DNA from: Clostridiales bacterium
GTDB taxonomy: Bacteria; Bacillota; Clostridia; Lachnospirales; Lachnospiraceae
Assembly (NCBI GenBank): GCA_018372435.1
Contig: JAHAJA010000001.1
Span: forward strand, 124,001-188,000
Length of the DNA stretch: 64,000 bases
Direction: 5' to 3'
Part shown: positions 27,168 through 36,186 of the stretch, one piece after another
How the letters are laid out: each line of letters begins with the position of its first letter
How positions within the stretch are numbered: the first letter of the stretch is position 1
Notes under the pieces: generated by a model
What the model saw: only the letters and a program-made list of their open reading frames with translations
The model's database searches: none
Told to the model about the DNA's origin: nothing
Made by a program: the position numbers and the translations under genes

Positions 27168-27830
27168 TTACTTAATTGTAGATTGTGAGGCTTGATTTAA
27201 TACTTCTGAAGAAGTCTGAGATTCCATAGAGGAGCCTTCATTACCGTTCTTCCACTTGTTCAATTTATCAATTGTTGCATCGTACGTACGTTGACTGATA
27301 TCAGGAAGTTTACCTCCCCATGTCTTAGTTGCATCCTTAAATCCTTTGATAAATGCGGAAATCATCTCATCCGCTTTATCAGGGTCGCCACCAGACAATG
27401 CTTTGGCGAAGGAAACGATTCTATCTGAGGTTTGTTCAACTCCCCAGTACCCGTCCTCTGCAACATCTTTCTTAGCTTGTGCAGCTGTCTTTGCATCTAC
27501 TTCAAGATTACCTTCACGTAATAGCTTATACATATCTTCATCACTTGCGATAGTATAGCTACTACCTTGTTTTAACAATAATTTTTCTACAAGTGAGCGT
27601 AGCTGCATGGTACGTCTCTCAGCATCAGCCTTGAGTTTTGAAACCATTTCAGTGTCAGTAGTATAGGTTTTTTGTTGGCCTGATGTTGATTTTTCATATA
27701 CAGCACCAGAGTTATTGTTTTGGCTGCTTTTATCGTCGTTTGCTTTTTTGCTTGCAGTTGCCGTTGAAGCGGTAGAAGCAGATACAGCAGTATAAGTTTG
27801 TGATGATGTTGTAATTCCATTTACACTCAT
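27168..27830 (-). CDS. conserved hypothetical protein, Ser/Thr-rich N terminus
   Basis: About 220 residues, starting at ATG 27830 after AAGGAGG. The first 60 residues are rich in Ser, Thr and Ala, without a signal peptide. The rest is helical and contains GYWGVEQTSDRIVSFAKAL followed by SGGDPDKADEMISAF and WGGKLPDISQ, which look like a conserved domain. I do not recognise a named family. There is no membrane segment. Its gene stands alone between the SipL-like gene and ispE. Confidence 0.6.
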   Translation of the reverse strand: MSVNGITTSSQTYTAVSASTASTATASKKANDDKSSQNNNSGAVYEKSTSGQQKTYTTDTEMVSKLKADAERRTMQLRSLVEKLLLKQGSSYTIASDEDMYKLLREGNLEVDAKTAAQAKKDVAEDGYWGVEQTSDRIVSFAKALSGGDPDKADEMISAFIKGFKDATKTWGGKLPDISQRTYDATIDKLNKWKNGNEGSSMESQTSSEVLNQASQSTIK

Positions 27831-27940
27831 GTTAGATTCCTCCTTGAATAAATAGTTATTCATTTTGAAAAGCTAATTTATAGTTATCTAATATTAATAT
27901 CGGCATAAATTTCTATTATTTGAGGGGAATTTGATGGAGC

Positions 27941-27981
27941 TTGCAATTTTATATACTGATGTGTATAATGTTATGTATACA
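27941..27981 (+). promoter_or_regulatory. promoter and possible GntR operator of ispE-gntR
   Basis: TTGCAA (27941-27946), 17 bases and TATAAT (27964-27969), followed by the palindrome TGTATACA (27974-27981) at the expected transcription start. Many FCD-type GntR regulators bind TTGTATACAA-like sites, and such a regulator is the second gene of this unit. Confidence 0.5.
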
Positions 27982-28037
27982 AGATACAAGTGTGAGATGA
28001 GTGTGAATTAAGTGAACTAAACTGCTGAGGAGTAGAT

Positions 28038-28913
28038 ATGAATACGATAATGTTAAAGGCTTACGCTAAGATAAATTTGGGTCTTGATGTCCTTGGAAAA
28101 CGAGAGGATGGCTACCATGAAGTACGTATGATTATGCAGACTATTCGCTTGTATGACAAGCTTAATATGAAGAAATTAAACAAAGATGAAATTATTATCA
28201 AGACGAATCTTTCTTATCTGCCAACCAATGAGAATAATTTAGTGTATCGCGCAATCCAAATGCTTAAAGAAGAATTTAATATAAAACAGGGAATCTATGT
28301 AGAACTGCAAAAACATATTCCTGTAGCAGCAGGATTAGCTGGAGGTAGTTCAGATGCAGCAGCAGCTCTTACGGGCATGAATCGATTATTCCAACTTAAA
28401 TTAACTACTACGGACTTGATGCAACGTGCAGTGAAGTTGGGGGCGGATATACCATATTGTATACTTGGAGGAACTGCGTTATCAGAAGGAATTGGAGAAG
28501 TACTTACGCCTTTGGCTCCTATGCCAAAAGCCTATATTCTAATAGCAAAGCCACCAATTAACGTATCAACGAAGTATGTTTATGAGAATCTAATACTTGA
28601 TGAGCGGACGAATCATCCGGATATTGATGGAATTATGGAAGCAATTAATTCAAAGGATTTATATGGAGTTACGAATCGGTTAAGTAACGTTTTAGAAAGT
28701 GTTACAATAGATAAATATCCGGTAATACAGGAAATTAAAGATACAATGATCGAATTTGGTGCAATGAATGCACTTATGAGTGGAAGTGGACCGACTGTGT
28801 TTGGTGTTTTTGAGGATTTGAATTTAGCAAAGAAAGCATTCTATCAGTTAAAGGTACAAGGAAAAGCGAAACAGATTTATTTGACGGATATATTCAATAG
28901 AAAAAGGGGGTAA
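28038..28913 (+). CDS. ispE: 4-diphosphocytidyl-2-C-methyl-D-erythritol kinase
   Basis: Phosphorylates CDP-methylerythritol in the MEP isoprenoid pathway. 291 residues of the GHMP kinase family: KAYAKINLGLDVLGKREDGYHEV carries the catalytic Lys, PVAAGLAGGSSDAAAAL is the ATP loop, and MSGSGPTVFGVF is the C-terminal GHMP motif. AGGAG precedes the start. It is followed after 6 bases by a GntR regulator, so the two are co-transcribed. Confidence 0.94.
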   Translation: MNTIMLKAYAKINLGLDVLGKREDGYHEVRMIMQTIRLYDKLNMKKLNKDEIIIKTNLSYLPTNENNLVYRAIQMLKEEFNIKQGIYVELQKHIPVAAGLAGGSSDAAAALTGMNRLFQLKLTTTDLMQRAVKLGADIPYCILGGTALSEGIGEVLTPLAPMPKAYILIAKPPINVSTKYVYENLILDERTNHPDIDGIMEAINSKDLYGVTNRLSNVLESVTIDKYPVIQEIKDTMIEFGAMNALMSGSGPTVFGVFEDLNLAKKAFYQLKVQGKAKQIYLTDIFNRKRG

Positions 28914-28919
28914 ATCCAG

Positions 28920-29600
28920 ATGAATGATTTAAAAGTCACGATGAATGAATATCTACCACTAAGAGATGTGGTATTTAATACATTAAGACAAGCTATATTA
29001 AAAGGTGAATTAGAGCCGGGTGAGAGATTAATGGAGATTCAACTTGCGGATCGTCTTGGGGTTAGTAGAACACCGATTCGCGAGGCTATCCGTAAGCTTG
29101 AGTTAGAAGGGCTTGTAATTATGGTACCTCGAAAAGGTGCAGAAGTTGCAAAAATTACTGAAAAAGACCTAAACGATGTACTTGAGGTGCGTTGTGCTCT
29201 TGAAGAACTTGCAGTTGAACTTGCTTGTAAGAAAATAACGAAAGCACAAGCTGATGAATTAGAAACAACTTTAGCGACTTTTAAAGTTGCGATTCATGGA
29301 AAGAATCTAACAGAGATGGCTGAGATGGATGAAAAATTCCATATGGTGATATACGAAGCAACAGGGAATACCAGATTGATTCAGACATTGAATAATTTAC
29401 GTGAACAGATGTATCGTTATCGTGTGGAATACCTTAAGGATAAAGACGTATACGGTAAACTAGTGGTAGAACATGAATCAATAGCAAAGAATATACTAGA
29501 ATCAAATGTAGAATTGGCAAAAAACAATGTGAAAGATCACATCTACAATCAAGCGATGACAATTGGTAAAATTATAAGTGCTTCCAATCAACTTTCGTAG
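28920..29600 (+). CDS. GntR-family regulator with FCD domain
   Basis: 226 residues. The winged helix includes LADRLGVSRTPIREAIRKLELEGLV, and the FCD ligand-binding domain has EVRCALEELAVELA, EMDEKFHMVIYEATGNTRL and EHESIAKNIL with its metal-type histidines. Such regulators respond to small carboxylic acids or sugars. The ligand is not evident. It sits 6 bases after ispE and shares its promoter, which contains a TGTATACA palindrome that could be its own site. Confidence 0.88.
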   Translation: MNDLKVTMNEYLPLRDVVFNTLRQAILKGELEPGERLMEIQLADRLGVSRTPIREAIRKLELEGLVIMVPRKGAEVAKITEKDLNDVLEVRCALEELAVELACKKITKAQADELETTLATFKVAIHGKNLTEMAEMDEKFHMVIYEATGNTRLIQTLNNLREQMYRYRVEYLKDKDVYGKLVVEHESIAKNILESNVELAKNNVKDHIYNQAMTIGKIISASNQLS

Positions 29601-29609
29601 TTAAAAAAT

Positions 29610-29618
29610 GGTAAAATA
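29610..29618 (+). promoter_or_regulatory. candidate sigma-F -10 element of spoIIR
   Basis: GGTAAAATA matches the forespore sigma-F/G -10 pattern and lies 60 bases before spoIIR, a known sigma-F target. I do not see a convincing -35 at the usual distance. Confidence 0.35.
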
Positions 29619-29677
29619 TGTATATTGGTTTTCTAGAAGGTAATACTCTGACTATAGAAATTTATTGGAGGAGTATT

Positions 29678-30358
29678 ATGAGTAGAAAACATAAACAAAA
29701 AAATCAAAAACAGGAACATACATTGAAAAGATATGCATTACTAATTATCTTGTGCTATCTGATATTCGTTGTGATCGATTTCTCAATACATACAACGAGT
29801 GCCAAGGAGATTACAGAAGGAATCTCAGAAAAGATTATTCGATTACATGTATTAGCCAATAGTGATGATGAGGCTGATCAGGCATTGAAATTGAAAGTTA
29901 AAGATGAAGTAGTGAAGAAGTTTAGTACTACATTCGCAAGTGCGAAGAATAAAGTTGATGCAGAAAAATTAATAGAAGAGAAATTGAATGACATACGTAA
30001 AGTAGCATTGGAGGTCATTGAGAAAGAAGGATATGATTACGATGTACATGTGTATCTTACAGATTGTATGTTTCCTACCAAAGTATATAAGGATTTAACA
30101 TTCCCAGCAGGGATGTATGAGGCGTTACGTATTGACATTGGAACGGCAGAAGGAAAGAATTGGTGGTGTGTGATGTATCCGCCACTTTGTTTTGTAGATC
30201 AGACATATTCGGTTGTCCCAGATAACTCTAAAAAACAGCTTGAAGATTTGTTAACTACAAGAGAATATGAATCCTTGTATATTGACCAATCAACAAAAAT
30301 TTCGTATCGATTTAAAATAGTAGAAATAATCGAAGATATTTTTCATATAAACAAGTAG
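29678..30358 (+). CDS. spoIIR: stage II sporulation protein R
   Basis: Forespore-made secreted signal that triggers SpoIIGA to process pro-sigma-E in the mother cell. About 226 residues from ATG 29678, 4-5 bases after GGAGGAG; an in-frame upstream start has no ribosome site. One membrane/signal segment lies near residues 21-37, followed by the family core IIRLHVLANSDDEADQALKLKVKDEV and WWCVMYPPLCFVD. A sigma-F-like -10 sits upstream. Confidence 0.92.
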   Translation: MSRKHKQKNQKQEHTLKRYALLIILCYLIFVVIDFSIHTTSAKEITEGISEKIIRLHVLANSDDEADQALKLKVKDEVVKKFSTTFASAKNKVDAEKLIEEKLNDIRKVALEVIEKEGYDYDVHVYLTDCMFPTKVYKDLTFPAGMYEALRIDIGTAEGKNWWCVMYPPLCFVDQTYSVVPDNSKKQLEDLLTTREYESLYIDQSTKISYRFKIVEIIEDIFHINK

Positions 30359-30504
30359 AAACACTATATATCTGTAATAAGATAGTGTATAATACTAATT
30401 GTAGTAGTTCGTTGTGAAAAGGTTCGTGATCTAGTAGATTTAATATGGGAATAAGACAACGGGTATTTTAAGTTTAGTAAAAGAAAAGAGAAGGGATAAG
30501 GCAT

Positions 30505-31566
30505 ATGAGTAAGAAAAGCATAGCAGTAATATTTGGCGGAAAATCCTCAGAACATGAAGTATCTTGTGTATCGGCAGTAACAGTCATTGAAAATATTGAT
30601 ACAGATGCCTATAATCTTGTATTAATAGGTATAACAAAAGAAGGTAAATGGTTAAGAGTTGAGTCTACTAAGCAGATAACATCTGGTGAATGGTATAACA
30701 GTAAAGATAATGCAATATTATCTCCAGATGCTTCACATAAAGGTATCCTAATTATTAAAGATAATAAAGTAGAGAGAATTGCTATTGATGTTGTATTCCC
30801 AGTTTTACACGGTCTTAATGGGGAAGATGGTACAATACAAGGATTACTTGAATTATCAGGTATTCCATATGTAGGTTGTGGTGTATTAGCATCTAGTATC
30901 TCTATGGATAAATTATATACGAAAATAGTTGTTGATACATTGAATATTCGTCAGGCGGAATATGTGGCAGTATTAAAGAGCGACATGAGGAATATTGATA
31001 AGGTAATAGCAAATGTTGAGGAGAAACTTAAGTATCCTGTGTTTGTAAAACCTTCTAATGCAGGTTCTTCACAGGGAGTGTCAAAGGCACAGGACCGTGA
31101 TGAGTTAATTGCTGGTTTACAAGAAGCAATAAAACATGATCGTAAAGTATTAGTTGAAGAGACAATCATTGGTAGAGAGATAGAATGTGCGATTCTCGGT
31201 GGTAGTGAACCAAAAGCTTCTGGCGTAGGAGAGATTCTTGCAGCAGCAGAATTCTATGATTATGAAGCCAAATATCATAATGCAGAATCAAAAACAGTAA
31301 TCTCGCCTGAAATCCCAAAAGATGTAGAAGAAAAGATACGTGAATCAGCAGTTCGCATATTCAAAGCGGTTGATGGATATGGATTATCTAGAGTCGATTT
31401 CTTCGTTGAAAAAGATACGAATGATGTTGTGTTCAATGAGATTAATACCTTACCAGGTTTTACTAGTATTAGTATGTATCCAATGTTATGGGAAGCAAGA
31501 GGTATTAGCAAGAAAACATTAGTTGAGAAAATGATTCAATCTGCTTATTCGAGAAAAGGAGACTAG
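30505..31566 (+). CDS. ddl: D-alanine-D-alanine ligase
   Basis: Joins two D-alanines for peptidoglycan precursors, using ATP. 353 residues. The N-terminal loop is VIFGGKSSEHEVSCVSA, the glycine-rich region FVKPSNAGSSQGVS, and the metal/ATP site SRVDFFVEKD...FNEINTLPGFTSISMYP. These are the full ATP-grasp motifs of DdlA/B. It is followed 90 bases later by murI, so D-amino-acid supply genes cluster here. Confidence 0.94.
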   Translation: MSKKSIAVIFGGKSSEHEVSCVSAVTVIENIDTDAYNLVLIGITKEGKWLRVESTKQITSGEWYNSKDNAILSPDASHKGILIIKDNKVERIAIDVVFPVLHGLNGEDGTIQGLLELSGIPYVGCGVLASSISMDKLYTKIVVDTLNIRQAEYVAVLKSDMRNIDKVIANVEEKLKYPVFVKPSNAGSSQGVSKAQDRDELIAGLQEAIKHDRKVLVEETIIGREIECAILGGSEPKASGVGEILAAAEFYDYEAKYHNAESKTVISPEIPKDVEEKIRESAVRIFKAVDGYGLSRVDFFVEKDTNDVVFNEINTLPGFTSISMYPMLWEARGISKKTLVEKMIQSAYSRKGD

Positions 31567-31656
31567 TGTGAAAGATAAATCTTTCATACGCAAATTTGTG
31601 CCTACGGTCCAAAGTTTGCAGGCTGTGGTAAAGGCTGGTTATTAGGAGGAAAGATC

Positions 31657-32469
31657 ATGGATAAGAATGCTCCAATAGGCGTATTTGATTCTGGTGTGGG
31701 TGGATTGACTGTAGTACGTGAGATAATGAAACAATTACCGAATGAGAGGATCGTTTATTTTGGTGACACAGCTCGCGTCCCTTATGGTAGTAAGTCAAAG
31801 GAAACGGTTATAACATATGCAAGACAGATTGTAAAATTTCTGAAGACAAAAGAAGTGAAAGCTATTGTTATAGCATGTAATACTGCTTGTGCATTAGCTT
31901 TTGATATTGTGAAAGAAGAGAGTGATATACCTGTAATCGGTGTAGTGAAACCAGGTGCGAAAGCAGCTGCGGCTTCAACGAAGAATGGAAAAATCGGTAT
32001 TATTGCGACAGAAGCTACCATACGAAGTGGAATCTATGAAGAGTTTTTAAGTCAAAGGAATCCAGAGGTACAAGTACATGGAAAGGCGTGTCCTCTATTC
32101 GTACCTTTAGTAGAGGAAGGGCTGTTAGATGATAGTGTTACCGTAGAGATAGCAGGTAGATATCTACAATCCCTAAAAGAATATAATATAGATACGTTAG
32201 TACTTGGCTGTACACATTATCCTTTAATTCGAGATACGCTACAAAAAGTAGCTGGTGAGGGTGTTACCTTAGTAAACCCTGCTTTCGAAACTGCAAAATC
32301 ATTAAAAGCAATGTTAGAGAAAAACAGTATTGAGAGTGATAGAACAGAAATAGTAACGGATCACAAGTTCTTCGTAAGTGATGGTGCTGAAAAATTCAAA
32401 GTATTTGCCAATACGATTCTACCTTGTGATGTAGAAGAAACAAAGGATATTAACATAGAACAATATTAG
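31657..32469 (+). CDS. murI: glutamate racemase
   Basis: Makes D-glutamate for peptidoglycan. 270 residues with the two catalytic cysteines in IACNTACALAF and LGCTHYPLI, plus the N-terminal DSGVGGLTV and FGDTARVPYG. Good site TAGGAGGAAAG before ATG. It lies downstream of ddl and 24 bases before a DUF1934 gene; the three are probably one unit that ends at 33009. Confidence 0.94.
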   Translation: MDKNAPIGVFDSGVGGLTVVREIMKQLPNERIVYFGDTARVPYGSKSKETVITYARQIVKFLKTKEVKAIVIACNTACALAFDIVKEESDIPVIGVVKPGAKAAAASTKNGKIGIIATEATIRSGIYEEFLSQRNPEVQVHGKACPLFVPLVEEGLLDDSVTVEIAGRYLQSLKEYNIDTLVLGCTHYPLIRDTLQKVAGEGVTLVNPAFETAKSLKAMLEKNSIESDRTEIVTDHKFFVSDGAEKFKVFANTILPCDVEETKDINIEQY

Positions 32470-32493
32470 AAGAATAATATACAAGGAGTAAGT

Positions 32494-32937
32494 ATGACAA
32501 AGGATGTTTTAGTAGCAATAGCGGGACTTCAATATGAGCTTGAAAGTGAAGAGCCTATTGAGGTTATAACTGCAGGTCAATACTTCTGTAAGAATGAAAA
32601 ACACTATGTTCTCTATGATGAGATTTTGGATGAGAGGAATGAAGTCTGCAAGAACAGAATTAAGATTGGTACCGACATGATTGAGATCTTGAAATCAGGT
32701 GCTAGTAATGTTCACATGGTGTTTGAACTTGGGAAGAAGAATCTGACGTATTATAATACGCCTTTTGGCAGTCTGCTAATTGGTATAGATACAACGAAGA
32801 TTGTATGCAGTGAATCTGAGGAGGCAATTGAACTTAACATCGAATACGGATTAGAAGTGAATTACTCACATGTATCAGATTGCAGTATAACAGTTAAAGT
32901 TACACCGAAGAAATCAACAATGAAGGTGAATATGTAA
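32494..32937 (+). CDS. DUF1934 family protein
   Basis: 147 residues matching the DUF1934 beta-barrel family: an early QYELESEEPIEVITAG, then YVLYDE and a C-terminal half of alternating strands (LNIEYGLEVNYSHVSDCSI). It is probably cytoplasmic, since there is no signal peptide. The function of the family is not established. AAGGAG precedes the start. Likely co-transcribed with murI. Confidence 0.78.
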   Translation: MTKDVLVAIAGLQYELESEEPIEVITAGQYFCKNEKHYVLYDEILDERNEVCKNRIKIGTDMIEILKSGASNVHMVFELGKKNLTYYNTPFGSLLIGIDTTKIVCSESEEAIELNIEYGLEVNYSHVSDCSITVKVTPKKSTMKVNM

Positions 32938-32959
32938 CAAGATAGTTGCAATTATCCTA

Positions 32960-33009
32960 CAGAAAAACCCTTAGTTTTTGTGAGAATTCAAAAACTAAGG
33001 GTTTTTCTG
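32960..33009. terminator. bidirectional terminator after DUF1934 gene
   Basis: A perfect 21-bp stem (CAGAAAAACCCTTAG... with ...CTAAGGGTTTTTCTG) with an 8-base loop separates convergent genes. Confidence 0.92.
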
Positions 33010-33024
33010 TATTAAGAGAAGTGT

Positions 33025-33483
33025 CTATTTGCTTGTATTTGCAATTTTGTTTTTCATTTTTTTGAAAAAACCAACTTTTTCTTGTTTGACTTCAAGATTA
33101 CCACGAAGGCCTTTAACATCCATAATGTAGATGCCGTTCATAACAGCTTTTACTTCTTTCTTAACTGGTACATGATCAAAGATCTTTTCATCACAAATTA
33201 GTGTCATAATTTTTGGACCGATTTTGGCTTTGATAATTGGTACTCTGGAACGTCTAAGATATTTAGGCGTTTGATCAACTACTATTTTAGGAAGACCAGC
33301 TTCTTTTAGTTTTATACGTTTCTTGTCTATTACTAATAAAGAGACTGTCTGAGCACCTTCTTTCATCTGTGCTTGAGAAACCTCTGATTTTTTCTGCATC
33401 TTGCTACCGAATATATAAAGTGCGATTAACGCAACAATAGCAACAGCAAGTACGATTATCAATACAATAAGCCATGTTGACAT
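33025..33483 (-). CDS. single-pass membrane protein, unknown
   Basis: 152 residues with one N-terminal membrane segment (residues 4-26, LIVLIIVLAVAIVALIALYIFG) and a basic cytoplasmic tail of mostly beta strands (KIVVDQTPKYLRRSRVPIIKAKIGPKIMTLICDEK). The start is supported by AAGGAGGT 8 bases away. I do not recognise a family name. No enzymatic motif. It is monocistronic between a terminator and plsC. Confidence 0.65.
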   Translation of the reverse strand: MSTWLIVLIIVLAVAIVALIALYIFGSKMQKKSEVSQAQMKEGAQTVSLLVIDKKRIKLKEAGLPKIVVDQTPKYLRRSRVPIIKAKIGPKIMTLICDEKIFDHVPVKKEVKAVMNGIYIMDVKGLRGNLEVKQEKVGFFKKMKNKIANTSK

Positions 33484-33648
33484 TTTATGTACCTCCTTCT
33501 TTCTTAATCTAGTTTTTAAAATGCCTTGTTTTGCTCTTCATTTTCTGCAAAGCTGAATGTATGAGGACTAGTCATACCGTCTTATTATATCATTAATTAT
33601 TACAAATGGAAATAGATTTCTGGAAAACCAAAGAAGTAATTTTATAGA

Positions 33649-34377
33649 CTAAACGAGAGATTCGTTCTTTTCTAACATTTCCTTAATAATGCCTTGTACA
33701 TAAGGGGCAAGGTGTTTTCTGTCTTCTGTTTGAAGCTCTCTAATATTAATTGGCTTCCCAAATTCAATGATTACATGGCCTTTTCGAATCCAAGGTAGAT
33801 GTTGTTCGAATATAGCATCGGTATTATTCATAGCAACAGGGATGACCGGGCAACCCGATTTCTCAGCAATTTTAAAGCTACCCTCCTTGAATGGGAGCAT
33901 CTCTTTTTCTTGATTTCTCGTACCTTCTGGAGCAATAAATATAGAATGTCCATTTTTAACTAAATCTATTCCTTCAAGGATTGTTTTCATACCTTCGCGA
34001 ATATTGTCACGGTCAAGGAAAAGGCAGTTAAGATTTTTCATCCAACTGCTGATAAAAGGAAGTTTACGCATCTCTTTCTTAGCTACGAAGCCAGTAAGTG
34101 TTGGAACAGAAGTATAGCCGACTAATATGTCAAAATAACTTCTATGATTAGCAACGTATAGAACTGGCTGGTCACTTGGAATATTCTCTAAACCAAGTAC
34201 GGTTTTTTTAACACCGCATCCAGCTAAAATCACTTTGAAAGCAGTAACAACAATTTTTTGTGAACTACGTACTTTGAGTTGTTTATTAAACTTTCCTATT
34301 ATGAATTCAATAAATAGTAAAGGAATACTTAATATAAAATAAATAAGCAAAAATAAAGCAACAAATAGTGTTTTCAT
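33649..34377 (-). CDS. plsC: 1-acyl-sn-glycerol-3-phosphate acyltransferase
   Basis: Makes phosphatidic acid from lysophosphatidic acid at the membrane. About 242 residues from the ATG at 34377; upstream in-frame codons run through a hairpin and are unlikely to be translated. One N-terminal membrane segment, then the acyltransferase motifs NHRSYFDI (HX4D), FLDRDN, and PEGTRNQ, and the late VIPVAMNNT. The ribosome site is weak. A stem-loop upstream (34404-34462) belongs to the end of the VanY-type gene. Confidence 0.86.
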   Translation of the reverse strand: MKTLFVALFLLIYFILSIPLLFIEFIIGKFNKQLKVRSSQKIVVTAFKVILAGCGVKKTVLGLENIPSDQPVLYVANHRSYFDILVGYTSVPTLTGFVAKKEMRKLPFISSWMKNLNCLFLDRDNIREGMKTILEGIDLVKNGHSIFIAPEGTRNQEKEMLPFKEGSFKIAEKSGCPVIPVAMNNTDAIFEQHLPWIRKGHVIIEFGKPINIRELQTEDRKHLAPYVQGIIKEMLEKNESLV

Positions 34378-34403
34378 TATAGTACCATGCCTTTCGTGTA
34401 AAA

Positions 34404-34462
34404 ATAATAAGAGTATTCGAGATATCTTTACTATAAGATATACTCGCAATACTCTTATTATA
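34404..34462 (-). terminator. terminator of the VanY-type carboxypeptidase gene
   Basis: On the minus strand ATAATAAGAGTATT... pairs with ...AATACTCTTATTAT through inner arms GAG/CTC and AAGATAT/ATATCTT, followed by TTTTT. A smaller hairpin (GCAAACCCTA with TAGGATTTGC, 34499-34525) lies between it and the stop codon. Confidence 0.7.
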
Positions 34463-34532
34463 TCATAAAAAAATAATATTAACCATACAAAACTAGCTTG
34501 CAAACCCTATGCCAGTAGGATTTGCAGTTTCC

Positions 34533-35990
34533 TTAATTAGTACCGCCAGTACTGGAATTAATTGAATTCGCAGTGTCTCCTGAGGTAGAATTTGTATCCG
34601 GATTTGAATTACCCGATTCAGAAGACCCTGCATCTCCATCAGTTGGGGTGTCTGGATTTGTTACTTGGTCACCAGAATTAGAACCATCTGTGTTTGGATC
34701 GTTAGTACCTGTATCAGGTTTTTGGTTGTTCGATCCGTTGTTATTGTTTGAAGAATTACTGTCACCAGAATCTGGCTTCTTATCCGTATTGGAATCCTTA
34801 TCCGAATCCCCCTTGTTTGAACTGTTATTGTTTTTATCTTTATCTTTTGAAGTATCTTTATCCTTCGAAGTATCTTTATCCTTTGAAGTGTCCTTATCCT
34901 TCGAAGTATCTTTATCTTTCGAAGGGTTTTTATCCTTTGAAGTGTCTTTATCTTTCGAAGTATCTTTGTCCTTTGAAGTGTCCTTATCCTTTGAAGTATC
35001 TTTGTCCTTAGAAGTGTCTTTGTCATTCGTAGAATCTTTATCCGTTGTTTCTTCTTTTTTATCGGAATCAGTATCTTGGTTGGAAGTATTGGATTCTGGA
35101 ATCTCGTTAAGGATATCTTCCGGATCGTCTACATCAATAGCATTATCATAATTATCAGTTGAATTCTCGTCTCTTACAGGTGGAGTATAATTGTAATACT
35201 CTTCTAAAGTTAACTTGTTCTCATAAAGGTATGTAGCTACTTCTACACCGATATAACGAATGTGCCAAGGTTCATAGGCATAACCTGTAATATCAGCCTT
35301 GTTTTGAGGATAACGAATAATGTAGCCATATTCATGGGCATGCTCGGCAAGCCATTTGCCTTCTTCGGTATCTCCAAACGATTCGCTAAGACGATTTCCA
35401 ATCGAAGGAGAGGAAACATCAATTGATAAGCCTGTCTGATGTTCGCTGTATCCTGGTTTAGCAGAATATCGGTTTGTGTAATCGGCACCTTTAGTTCTTA
35501 GGTTTCTATTGTAGATTGAACTTTGTCTTTCATAAGAACGGTAGCCAGATACGCCAGATAATGTGTAACCATCTTCTAATGCTGCACCAAATAAGTTCTC
35601 AAGGGCCTGTGCAGCTGCTTTTCTTAATAAACGTTTCTCATCAGAGTAACTAAAACTGAATTTGACATTGGGTTCAGTTAAATCAGGTGGGATGTAATCC
35701 GCTGGTAATGCATATTCTTTGTTTACGAATACCCCTAAACTTTCGGGAGTAGTATCTATTGGTGCATTAGCTTTTACTTGGATTGTAGTAGTATCATCCG
35801 TGTTGTGAGAAAGAACCGGAACGGTATCAGTACTCACGGGTTCCTCTTTGTTACTTGTATCTTCTTCATTATAATAGTATTCATAATCCTTGGGTTTTTC
35901 GTTAGATTTAGACATAGAGGTAATTGATGAATATACAATAACGGAAAGAAGAAGTGTGGTTCCTACTATAACAAGTTTATTCTTACTCAT
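34533..35990 (-). CDS. VanY/DacB-type D,D-carboxypeptidase with C-terminal minisatellite
   Basis: 485 residues. An N-terminal membrane anchor (about residues 6-25) is followed by a linker and the peptidase M15B domain: SGVSGYRSYERQ, the zinc site SEHQTGLSIDVSS (HX6D) and EPWHIRYIG. It should trim terminal D-Ala from cell-wall stems outside the membrane. After about residue 300 the sequence becomes a low-complexity tail with about ten near-perfect copies of the hexapeptide DTSKDK, then Asn/Ser/Asp-rich stretches. The tail is probably a flexible wall-spanning or wall-binding region. Confidence 0.82.
   Translation of the reverse strand: MSKNKLVIVGTTLLLSVIVYSSITSMSKSNEKPKDYEYYYNEEDTSNKEEPVSTDTVPVLSHNTDDTTTIQVKANAPIDTTPESLGVFVNKEYALPADYIPPDLTEPNVKFSFSYSDEKRLLRKAAAQALENLFGAALEDGYTLSGVSGYRSYERQSSIYNRNLRTKGADYTNRYSAKPGYSEHQTGLSIDVSSPSIGNRLSESFGDTEEGKWLAEHAHEYGYIIRYPQNKADITGYAYEPWHIRYIGVEVATYLYENKLTLEEYYNYTPPVRDENSTDNYDNAIDVDDPEDILNEIPESNTSNQDTDSDKKEETTDKDSTNDKDTSKDKDTSKDKDTSKDKDTSKDKDTSKDKNPSKDKDTSKDKDTSKDKDTSKDKDTSKDKDKNNNSSNKGDSDKDSNTDKKPDSGDSNSSNNNNGSNNQKPDTGTNDPNTDGSNSGDQVTNPDTPTDGDAGSSESGNSNPDTNSTSGDTANSINSSTGGTN
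34848..35031 (-). repeat. 18-bp coding minisatellite (DTSKDK repeat)
   Basis: About ten tandem 18-bp units encode DTSKDK within the carboxypeptidase; one unit reads NPSKDK. The units differ at synonymous positions (TTT/TTC for the Lys/Glu-side codons on the plus strand), so they are not freshly duplicated. In-frame length change by slippage would be tolerated. Confidence 0.85.
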
Positions 35991-36137
35991 AGTATCAGCC
36001 TTTCCTATAATTATTTATGAAAATTGACGTAAGTGTTAGAAAGCAAACATTTTATGATTACATCTACACAATACTCTCATTATAGCATAATAAATCGTAA
36101 ATACTAGATTTATAGCTAATATTAATAAAATAGTAAG

Positions 36138-36176
36138 AAAAATGGAGTTTAATCTCCTGTTAAACTCCATTTTTTT
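36138..36176. terminator. terminator downstream of pncB
   Basis: AAAAATGGAGTTTA pairs with TAAACTCCATTTTT around an 8-base loop. It lies directly after the pncB stop on the minus strand. Confidence 0.85.
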
Positions 36177-36186
36177 CTGGAAGTAC

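Noticed and set aside
34573..35151. 192-codon open frame on the plus strand
   Set aside because: It lies antisense to the DTSKDK minisatellite of the carboxypeptidase gene; the 18-bp repeat keeps other frames open. The peptide is a low-complexity FEVSLS repeat.
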